Assembly (NCBI GenBank): GCA_038380435.1
Contig: JAWZYU010000017.1
Location: 26,656,483-26,720,482 of the forward strand
Direction: 5' to 3'
Length of the DNA: 64,000 nt
Source of the DNA: Ryuthela nishihirai
Taxonomy: Eukaryota; Arthropoda; Arachnida; Araneae; Heptathelidae
Below the pieces are notes generated by a model. It searched no databases and was not told where the DNA came from. It saw only the letters and a list, made by a program, of their open reading frames with translations. How positions within the stretch are numbered: position 1 is the first letter of the stretch; the number at the start of each line of letters is the position of its first letter. The position numbers and the translations under genes are program-made. This document shows positions 55,775-64,000 of the stretch, in pieces.

Positions 55775-56640
55775 AAACGAATCTAAAAAACTGTGATGTT
55801 GAACTTTCTCAACACTTTTTTTGAGCCCGTCACATTTCGAAATTATTATGTCAACTTTAAATTATTGTGTGAAAACATCTCACTGGGGAGACACTTCTTG
55901 GCACCCATACCTCAGCATCGCTAAACAGTTAGATAAAAAGCAACTCTGCTCCTCCCATGGACTAGAGCAATGAATCACGGGTGTGGCAAGATAAGCATAG
56001 GAGCCGAGTGAGTTCTAGAGATGTAGGAAAGATGTATCAGGGCGTGTAAGACGAACTGACAACGCCATCAATCGAGAGAGGTTTCGATAAAAAGGTTACG
56101 AGTTCAGTCATCTAGATTTGGACATGAAATGGTCAGATTTTTTTTTGCGCACTCTACACAAAGTGGATTTAAAATATTATTCCTGGTTTCTGTATATATT
56201 AATAAAATATTCATTGTAGAAATCTTTGTTACAAAAACAGGTGAAATTATTTTAATCGGTTCGAACGAATTCGAATCTACAGATCATTTTTGATTTGAAA
56301 ACCCATCAAATTGTTATTATTTTGTCTCGAGTTAGATTACAAATTTTACATAAAATAGGGTTGAAAATATCAGTTACATTACCTCTAAGATTTAAATGAT
56401 GTTCAAAGAAAGTCCAATAGAAAACATGGCTCATCTTGTATAGCACTTTTGTTGCACAAGGTTAGACAGATTAAAGAGATCTGCAGGACACACGTTAAGA
56501 TCAGAATCTAGTCCAATGCTACTCAATTATATTTTGTTCAATTTTTTTTATCTGAGGTCTCTTCACAGGATATGGTGAAAACCTTACATGCGACAGAGGC
56601 AAAAAGAAAAAATTGCATCTATGTAGGGCAGCATCTATCT
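55775..56640. other. No gene recognised
   Basis: AT-rich, no repeat family identified. Confidence 0.4.
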
Positions 56641-56882
56641 ATGTATGGACGGCGAATCTATGACACGTGTGTCAAAGGCGACAACGCCAAAGCTGACATT
56701 TTGTATCGTCCAAATTTTAAACAAATACTATAAAGAATGAAATCGACAAAATGATTGAGTTAGTGAACAACAAACTTAATGCAGTCATTGTGCTTGACAA
56801 TGTTTGCAAAGTAACTGGCATCCTTGCAACCTGGCAAACTTTTGGCACGCAGGGTTGAAAAGGTTCTCCATCACTGATATAG
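56641..56882. mobile_element. Possible hAT-like miniature element
   Basis: The right end, read on the minus strand, is CAGTGATGGAGAACCTTTTC then AACCCTGCGTGCCAAAAG, a hAT-type terminus. The left end (atggacggcgaatctatgac, then acgtgtgtca) is partly matching. No secure TSD and no transposase. It could instead be one end of a larger decayed element. Confidence 0.4.
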
Positions 56883-56884
56883 AG

Positions 56885-57389
56885 TGTAACATAAGTCACG
56901 GCACAAATTCTGCGACGTATTATAGTTGTTTTTTTTTTTCCTTTTGGACCCTATATATTTTCAAACGCTTTATTTGGAAGCTATGACATACCTGTTTACA
57001 ACTGTTCGAAATGAGAGTCCTTAAACATTGATCCAGGCAGCTGCTATTCTTAAAAACGATCGTCGAACATACTCAATGATTCTTGGAGTGATCTTAATGA
57101 TTTTCCAGGCAACTAACTAGTTGCTGCAGTTCTGCAAATTCAAGGTATCTATTCCACACACAATACTTTTTAAATGACACCACAGAAAGTAACCCAACCG
57201 ATGCCATAACTTCTAAAGAGAGCGTTACCCTATATATATAGTTAACGAAATTTTTTCTCCTTTTTCAACTCCAGAATACATCCCTAAGTTCGCGCCGCTC
57301 ACTTTTTTAAAACCTTGGATAGTGCGTTTCACGCTTTTTAGTAATTTACACATGCTCCACCATGGCATAATTTTTTTTTCTTGTACCTG
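56885..57389. other. No gene recognised
   Basis: No repeat or domain identified. Confidence 0.4.
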
Positions 57390-57391
57390 AT

Positions 57392-57735
57392 GTGGTCCCA
57401 TGGAGGTAAGAAGATAAGGAGACGCCCTAACGCGCTTTTCCTGTGGAAGGAAAATGATGCTTACCATTTTCCTTCCACAGGAAAATGCGGTAGCCATGTT
57501 GTTGCATTCAAAACAAACCGTCTGCCGCTGCAATCAAGCCTACTTACACTCAGTTTTGCTGTGCGATTCGTGCAGCCGTAAGCTGCACAGGCTGCCAAAA
57601 TACAAATGTCGACAAAAATTAGTATAGGTGAGTAACTACTGATCAATGTTTTGAATAGAACAACATGGCTGCCGTAGCATCATTTTCAAGTGCTTAGGGC
57701 TCCTCCTCTTATCTTCCTACCTCCATGTGTGGTCC
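57392..57735. mobile_element. Foldback-type element
   Basis: The outer inverted ends are gtggtcccatggaggtaaga at the left (57392 on, extending to about 57430) and the reverse complement of a diverged version at the right (57694-57735, reading ttagggctcctcctcttatc then ttcctacctccatgtgtgg). A second internal inverted pair (gcggtagccatgttgttg near 57487; caacatggctgccgtagc near 57661) nests inside. No coding domain. It is probably a non-autonomous DNA element. Confidence 0.75.
57436..57485. repeat. Perfect 21-bp-arm hairpin
   Basis: The left arm 57436-57456 begins TTTTCCTGTGGAAGG. The right arm 57465-57485 is its exact reverse complement. The loop is eight bases, atgcttac. It lies just inside the left end of the foldback element. 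Confidence 0.93.
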
Positions 57736-58097
57736 TTGGGAGGGCATTTCAGTAATTCTCCTGTAGTGTGGATGGGGAAACCCAACTTAACAGTGTTATA
57801 AAGCATACGAGTTTCGCGGGCGAAGTAAAGAGATCTACTGGGCTTGTCAGTAATAAACGAGACCAGTAGGTATATGTAGTAGATCCATTAAACAGTGTCA
57901 GATTAATTAATGGACTAAAGACAGATGAATTTAGTTAATGGATTAATGAGACCTACTGGACGGTGTGAGAGGCAGATGCGTCTAATAGATGGAATGATGA
58001 GGAAAGCCCTGGAGAGCAGATTAAATGCAGAATCTACTAGACAGTGTTAGAGCAGATGACTTTAACAGTTCGAGTAAGGAGATTCACCTTACAGTAA
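57736..58097. other. No gene recognised
   Basis: Contains loosely repeating phrases (agatctactgg, gatgaatttagttaatgg, ctactggacggtgtgag) suggesting a degenerate minisatellite of about 55-60 bp. No gene. Confidence 0.4.
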
Positions 58098-58109
58098 GAG
58101 GGGACGATG

Positions 58110-58362
58110 GGTTGGGTTGTTTTACCTGTGAGCGGCACTTTTTTGCACACCATGGGCTAAATGGCCAGGTCACATGGACCCCGAAGGCTCAGAGAAGGTT
58201 GGGGGAGGGGACCCACTGGAACAGCTGTTGGGAGACAGATGGTAGCCTCCCGTCAAGGCCATCCAGCGTGTTCTTTAACGTGCATAGGGTATGTCTCTCC
58301 CGCACACGGGGCCACGGCTTAACGTCGCATCCGACGGACGGCGGCCTTTCCAAGCCCATCGG
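58110..58362 (-). mobile_element. SINE-A copy, 5' truncated with TSD
   Basis: Ends at ccaagcccatcg without the head, nearly the same truncation point as the copy at 17827. Perfect TSD GAGGGGACGATG at 58098-58109 and 58363-58374. Confidence 0.96.
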
Positions 58363-58374
58363 GAGGGGACGATG

Positions 58375-58724
58375 AGTTCAACAACTGCCATAAGGAGACC
58401 AATGAACAATATTAGAAGTTAATGAGTGCCAAAATGCTGTTAGGTCGTCAATTAATGAATAAGTGAAAAAAAAAAGCTTTAATGGAATTACTGACAAATA
58501 ATTATCAGTAATAGATAACACGTCGAAAATAGATATAACTTACAATTTAAAATAGAATAACATATTGCCTCTGGCGAATATAGGATGATCGTTTTAAAGA
58601 GGAAAGTTTTTTTTTTTTTATTTTTTTATCTTTAGCACCTAACAGTGTGAATTAGAACTAATGAATGATAAAGAAAATGTAAATAATAAAATTTGATTAT
58701 ACCTGTATAATACAAAAATAATAA
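58375..58724. other. No gene recognised
   Basis: AT-rich with a T13-14 run near 58610. Confidence 0.4.
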
Positions 58725-58900
58725 AAATAAAAAATAAATACCCCCTCAAGCAGCTGCTTGCCACAGAGGTCTGACAGGAGCCTGTCAGTTTACATGCCAT
58801 AGTAGAAGATCTGAGAGGATGGCAGGCCCTCAGCAGAAAAACGACACACACAGCCATGCCTTACCCGGGGCTCGAACCCAGGTCCCTTAGATCAGTAGCC
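58725..58900 (-). mobile_element. SINE-B copy, head truncated
   Basis: Tail (aaaaataaataccccctcaa), body, B box, stopping at agatcagtagcc before the A box. Confidence 0.93.
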
Positions 58901-58949
58901 AAAAATAAAACTCTTAAAACAAAGATCCGTTTCTCCACCTCTCTGGGGT

Positions 58950-59395
58950 AAGAGTTGTGTTGTTTTTCCTCCGAGCGGCACTTTTTTTGCACACAATGGC
59001 CTGGTCAAAGAAACACAAGGGCTCAGAGTAAATCGAGAAAGTAGACCCACTGGAAAACTATTAGGACACAGATTATAGCTTCCTGTCAAGGCCATCCAGC
59101 GCGTTCTTTAACGTGCACAAGGTATGGCACTCCTGGACACAGGCTACGGCTTTACGCCTCACTCTATGGGCGGCAGAATTCCTAACCCTATTGGTGTCCC
59201 CTTTTGTCAGTTCTCTGTGGCAAGCAGCTGCTTGAGGGGGTATTTTTTTATTTTTTATTCTGACCGAGGCCAGGGTAGGGGTTTAGGGGGAATAAATCTT
59301 AACATTGGTCCAGCTGGAACTCGAACCTGGGAATGGCAGATTACGAGCCTGATGCGGTACTGACTGATTACTACTGTTACCCTCCCCCCGGGTAA
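58950..59395 (-). mobile_element. SINE-A copy, old, interrupted by a SINE-B end
   Basis: gttgtgttgtttttcctccg to ggtgtccccttttgtcag (about 59212), then ctgaccgaggccagggtagg (about 59261) to a decayed head near 59395. The gap is a short SINE-B 3' end. Confidence 0.85.
59213..59260 (+). mobile_element. SINE-B 3' end, extremely 5' truncated
   Basis: Only ctctgtggcaagcagctgct, tgagggggta and the T-rich tail are present. It is inserted into a SINE-A body. It shows that SINE-B was also active after some SINE-A copies were in place. Confidence 0.88.
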
Positions 59396-61024
59396 GGAGA
59401 CTGATCATCGCTGCTAACGTAAACCTCTTGAATTCACACCATATCGTCAAATTTCTAGCTTAAATAGATCGTTTGCGCTATTGGTTTAAAGTTTTGGCAT
59501 TTTTCAAATTTATTTCGCTATTAGAGCTGTTGGAAAAATTGCCCAAAATGCGAATCATAATATTTCAACAACACCTATCCAACTTAAAAAGAATTTTCTT
59601 TGTTTTGCAAATAAATTAAAATTAAATCTCTACAGACAGAGAAATAGATGATAAAGTGAAAATGTTTGCTTTTTATTTTAAAACGAGGTGAAAATTAAAA
59701 ATTAGCTGGATGAGTAGATATCAATTCATCAAGAAATTTATCAAGCTGTATTAAGTAAGCACTACGGCTAACACTGAATATAATTTATGATGGATATAAG
59801 AAGCGAGATTAAACATATTGACATTAACATCTAAAATTTATTCAATCTGAGAGATGCTGTCAAAATTTTAAGCCACTAGAATATTCTACTCTTTAAAAGA
59901 TGCAAGACGCAGAAAAAAACTTTAAAAAAATTCTACCGGCCTGGAATAGATATCGTATATTGCAGACGCATTCCAAGGAATATCTTTAAAATGTACCTTC
60001 TGCACTGGAAGCGACGATAAAAACTGTCTTGAGAGAAATCCAGGATAAGCTCTTTGATATGACGCTTTTAGTCACTTCCGGAATAATTCCCTAGATACAA
60101 GCACACGAAAGTAAAAGTAACTTAAGGGATTTAAATGAGTAAAACACCTAAAAAGTACCTCATTCCACCGAGCCAGCGCTTAAAAAAAAATAGCGTGATT
60201 TCCAAACTCACACTTTATTTGATGGAAGCGATATATATTTAAGAGCTTAAAAAGAAACCCTTAAAAAGAACCTTAAGTCCTCGTGATGTACCCGATAGAT
60301 ATTTAGATTCTCCATCCGCTTTCCCTCCAACAAATTCGTGCTTTCAGCCAAGACCTGTCTCTCTCACTCTAAGCCAGTGTTCTTTCCGCCATAAAAGAGA
60401 TAAATGTTCCGTCCACAAGACTGCTTTTCCAATATAAAACATTCCAGGATCTTCTGGGGAATTTCACTTGTGTCACCAACTGTTTCTCTCTACTGGTGTT
60501 GGCCACCCCCTGTGTGGAGATGGCGGCCAGAGAGCCACTTCATCACTACACGTGACAGGCTTAGGATGCACTAGCCCATTCGCAGACAACCCAGTTGCTC
60601 TCAAGTAGTCCTTAGGATTCCACTTGCCGGAAGGTGGGAGCGCGAGAGAACACCCCGAGGTAGCAAAACGCAGAACATCAAGCTTTTAGCTCTTCTAGAG
60701 GAGTTTATACGTTTATTGACTTCTCCCATCCAATTTCAGAGCTCTTTCAATCAAGATTATGTTAACCAATTATATAAAACATCAAATAATGCAATAAATG
60801 TTCACTGGTATTATTAAATATAGTCTGAATTAGTAGAAGCTCCGTATTATAAGAAATCTTTTTTTTTTTAACAATATGCAGCAAAGTTATCCTAGCGACA
60901 GTCGGTAAAGGTTTGATTGGATCCAAAAATATTTCAGTTTTTTTTTTTTAACTCTGAGAGACACATTTTTCATATAACTTTTTTAAATTTCTTACGCAGC
61001 TAATTGCTTTAAGCAATTCCATAG
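59396..61024. other. No gene recognised; GC-richer patch near 60.5 kb
   Basis: Mostly AT-rich. 60480-60660 is GC-richer and contains gtggagatggcggccagag (about 60513), which looks like the YY1-type promoter motif of some host genes. That is too little to call a promoter. Confidence 0.35.
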
Positions 61025-61345
61025 TGATCAAAACTGGTCCCCAACTGTGCGTGCGTTGAGATTTTCCCCATTAATCCTCCTCTGTCCTCGGTGTGAAAGG
61101 AAACACAACCGATGGACTAATCCGTCAAGTGGAAAATCGTGGCTGTGTGGAGGACAGCCATTTCTGAGCCTAGAGACCATGATGAATAACCTTGATGGGA
61201 GGCTTCCATCTGTCTCCTAACATTGGATTCCATTCTCCAAACTTTTGTTCCGTGGATCCCCTTTTTCAAACTTCTGAGAGTCCTTCAGGTATTGTGACCT
61301 GCCCATTTAGCCCAAAGTGACGCTGAGAGACAAAACTACTCAAAG
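61025..61345 (+). mobile_element. SINE-A copy, old, head missing
   Basis: gttgagattttccccattaa, then ggaggcttccatctgtctcc to ttagcccaaagtgacgctga. Strongly diverged. Confidence 0.8.
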
Positions 61346-62296
61346 GTTGAAACCCATTGGACCTAAGTAGGTGTTCAGCCCGTAAAACATTAATATTTTT
61401 GCACGCAGGCCGAATATTTTCTAAATTGAACAGAAATAGTATTGTTCTCTCTGGTGATCCATAATTATTTAAATCACCTCGATCTGAATATCTGGCCAAT
61501 TAAAAGCAAAAACAATATAGAATAGAGGAATTCCAACAAAGTCTTTAAAAAAAAAACATTTTCGTGACCAATTATACTACTAACTGCAGACTGATAAAAT
61601 AATTAAAATGCAAGCACAGTGGCAACTTTGATTTCTTTGCGTTTCAAATATTCAGATATCCAATGTTTATTTCAAGGGAGGCGAATGCTTTGCTAATTTG
61701 CCAAAGTGAACAGTTCAGCCAAAGAAATCAATACAAATTCAGCGTTCGAATTGTGGCTTTCAACATATCGAATATGTAGTAATAAAATTATTACTTATAA
61801 TTATTTCTCACAAAAACATTTTGCGAATTGTTGAATTTTTTTTTTATTATTCATATCCTTTAGCAGAGTCCACACTGTTCACCCAAAGTGCTTTTGTTTC
61901 TGCAGTAGGATCAATGTTTACACCTGTTCTCACGGTCGCTTCTCACCTTCACTAGATGGCCCCGTGACCTCGATCAGTGTCGAACGAACCACCCAGCGTA
62001 CAGGTTACCAACCTAGTACCGTAAGCACCAACCCACTTGCCAAAACTGGACTGACTACATTCTTCTTCTGATGGATGTTATGGGTGAGGCACAGGTTTCT
62101 TTTTATACTCCAGCTTCTCTTTTTTCTTTCTTCTCCCCTTTTAGATTTTTCATCCCAATATTAAATCATAGTAGTGATTACGGCGTGAATGCAACCAGTT
62201 TCGAATTCCATAAATGAAAGCATCAAAATACCCGTTGCTACAGGAGATGGTTGATGTCACTTTTGATTCAACTTCGATGATCATACTGCTTTGAAA
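61346..62296. other. No gene recognised
   Basis: No repeat or domain identified. The 61900-62070 part is GC-richer. Confidence 0.35.
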
Positions 62297-62634
62297 TAGG
62301 GCGGGAGTGGCACAGCCGGTAGCGCGCCACGCTCATAATCTGCAATTCCCAGGTTCGAGTCCCACCTGTCGTGGGACACTGATGGGTTTGGAAAGGCCGC
62401 CAGATGTCAGATGGGACGTTAAGCTGTGATCTCGTGTGTGGGAGACCCATACCGTGTGCAAGTCAAAGAACAAGCTGGATGATCTTGACGGAAGGCGATC
62501 ATCTGTCTCCCAATAGCTGTTACAGTGGGTTCCCTCCGCCTAACCTTCTGAGCCTTCGCGGTCCTTGTGAACTAGCAAATTAGCCCGTTGTGTGCAAAAA
62601 GAGTGCCACTCACAGGTAAAACAATCAACCAACT
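62297..62634 (+). mobile_element. SINE-A copy, internally deleted, plus strand
   Basis: Head tagggcgggagtggcacagc with ctcataatctg at the anticodon arm (CAT, as in tRNA-Met) and a good B box. About 50 bp of body just after the head are missing (cccacctgtcgtgggacac). 3' end aaaacaatcaacc. Confidence 0.9.
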
Positions 62635-62879
62635 AACATGAGATTTAACATCAAAAGGCTTCCCCTAGTTTTTCTTTAATTGTAAAATTGCTTAGTTAGG
62701 CAGATTACAATATGAGTTGGGTTGTTGTTATTTTTAAGGGACTGATAAACTATAAACTTTTGGCTTGTGTTGGTTTCTCGTACACACAATATAAACACTT
62801 ATACAAGGAATATAACATAGAAACACTTAAGGACATGCCCGCTGGAATAGTAGTCAGGTGCGCTAACCACTAGCCCAGG

Positions 62880-63243
62880 TAGGGCTCTAAGCGGCACTTT
62901 TTTGCAGACAATGGGTTAATTGCCAGTTACAAGGGCTCAGAGAAGGTTGGAAAGGGGATTTACTGGACAACTGTTTGGAAACAGGTAGAAGCCTACCGTT
63001 AAAGCCATGTAATGTGATTTTTAACGTGGACAGTTATGGCTCTCTGCTGCACACAGATACATGGCTGAATACGTCCCATTCGAAGGACGATGATTTTTCT
63101 AAGCCGAACGGCATCTTCTTTTTCATTGAGAGCAAAACTGGAGTTAAAGGAGAAAATTCTTAAAACAAGCACAGTTGGAACTCGAATCTGGAAACTACAG
63201 ATTACGGGGGGAGCACACTAATGACTGAGTCAACTCCCGCCTC
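62880..63243 (-). mobile_element. SINE-A copy, diverged
   Basis: gctctaagcggcactttttt to a decayed head (actgagtcaactcccgcctc). Just upstream, gcgctaaccactagcccagg (near 62861) looks like a SINE-B head remnant. Confidence 0.83.
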
Positions 63244-63560
63244 CAGACCACAAATTAACTCTACGAAACGGATAGACCAACAGCAAAGCTTTTACATAAA
63301 GATGGCAGATTACACTCAAATCCTTCATAAGCCATGCCCAGATTTTCTTTAAGGTGAGGCATGTCCCACTTCTCAAGTGGTTTAAAGAACCAGGTGGATC
63401 TCAACGATCGAGCAGTTTTAATGGAAGAATTCATCCAAGTATTAGGGTTATTTCCTCTCATCAGTGATCAAATTCATAAAGCCAGCAACTCATCTCCAGG
63501 TCACAATAGAGAACAAATACCATGACATCAACCCGAGGACTCAAACTCCTGGAGTGTCCA
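63244..63560. other. No gene recognised
   Basis: A 66-codon minus-strand frame without recognised features. Confidence 0.35.
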
Positions 63561-63572
63561 GATTATAAGAGT

Positions 63573-63951
63573 TGGATTGTTTTACCTCTGAGCGGCACTT
63601 TTTTGCACACAATGGGCTAAATGGCCAGGTCACATGGACCCCGAAGGCTCAGAGAAGGTTGGAGGAAGGGACCCACTGGAATAGCTGTTGGGAGACAGAT
63701 GGTAGCCTCCCGTCAAAGCCATCCAGCGAGTTCTTTAACGTGCACAGGGTATGGCTCTCCCGCACACGGGGGCCACGGCTGAAAGTCCCATTCGACGGAC
63801 GGCGGTCTGTCCAAGCTCATCGGTGTCCCCTACTGACCGTGGGCAAGGCGGGGAATTTTTCGGAGATAAATCTCAACGCTGACCTAGCTGGGACTCGAAC
63901 CTGGGAACTACAGATTACGAGCCTGACGTGCTACCGACTGAGCCACCCCCC
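63573..63951 (-). mobile_element. SINE-A copy, full length
   Basis: Starts ggattgttttacctctgagc and ends gagccaccccc. The probable TSD is ATTATAAGA, with flanks gattataagagttgg and atattataagaactg. Confidence 0.93.
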
Positions 63952-64000
63952 ATATTATAAGAACTGTGAATGAATAACATTATATAATAATTATATAATG

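Noticed and set aside
57225..57533. 102-codon minus-strand frame
   Set aside because: It spans the hairpin and inverted end of the foldback element. No domain or coding signal.
60513..60532. YY1-like motif as a promoter
   Set aside because: A single short motif without a transcript start, CpG cluster or downstream gene is not enough.
1..64000. CRISPR array, operon or prokaryotic features
   Set aside because: No regularly spaced short repeats, no ribosome-binding sites and no long contiguous genes. The repeats are dispersed retroposons.

Overview
This window looks like intergenic or intronic DNA from an animal nuclear genome. I see no operons, ribosome-binding sites or long open frames. The DNA is AT-rich and loaded with short retroposons and decayed DNA transposons. 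An arthropod, perhaps an arachnid, is my best guess from the repeat types, but it is a weak inference. I recognise no intact host gene and no functional tRNA or rRNA gene.

The dominant feature is one tRNA-headed SINE family, called SINE-A here. A full copy is about 380-390 bp. It begins with a GC-rich tRNA-like head carrying A and B box promoter motifs, continues through a body of about 290 bp, and ends in a short (AACCC)n or (AATCC)n tail. I count about 55 copies or fragments, roughly a quarter of the window, with about two minus-strand copies for each plus-strand one. Many have clear 8-14 bp target-site duplications (TSDs). Several are 5' truncated but still carry TSDs, the signature of target-primed reverse transcription. 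A second tRNA-headed family, SINE-B, is about 205 bp with an (ATTT)n-like tail and has about 13 copies or fragments. SINE-A has repeatedly inserted into older SINE-A and SINE-B copies.

Layout. 0-4 kb: SINE-A copies and a cluster of tRNA-like motifs. 4-7.2 kb: mostly plain AT-rich DNA with orphan frames. 7.6-8.4 kb: the C-terminal remnant of a LINE reverse transcriptase on the minus strand. 9-23.6 kb: dense SINE-A/SINE-B, including nested pairs, inverted pairs and a two-headed palindromic SINE-A. 23.6-29.4 kb: a 40-bp-arm hairpin and sparse SINEs. 29.4-30.6 kb: a degenerate Tc1/mariner element with terminal inverted repeats (TIRs). 30.8-35.1 kb: a retroposed unknown repeat (two copies) and two piggyBac-like miniature elements in inverted orientation. 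36-43 kb: more SINE-A, one candidate minus-strand exon near 39.5 kb, and a 77-bp palindrome made only of the Tc1-family TIRs. 44.4 kb: a hAT-like miniature element. 45.9-47.8 kb: a P-superfamily (THAP) transposon relic that split a SINE-A. 48-56 kb: a nest of SINEs within SINEs. 57.4 kb: a foldback element. 58-64 kb: more SINEs and plain AT-rich DNA.

These elements do not form a pathway. The window records successive transposition. The SINE bodies contain overlapping open frames that recur dozens of times and could be mistaken for a protein family. Nothing here looks like a new functional gene system. The more unusual observations are the SINE-A family and its possible conserved central domain, its two-headed and two-tailed rearranged copies, the TIR-only Tc1-family palindrome, and the P-element relic dated by the SINE it interrupts.
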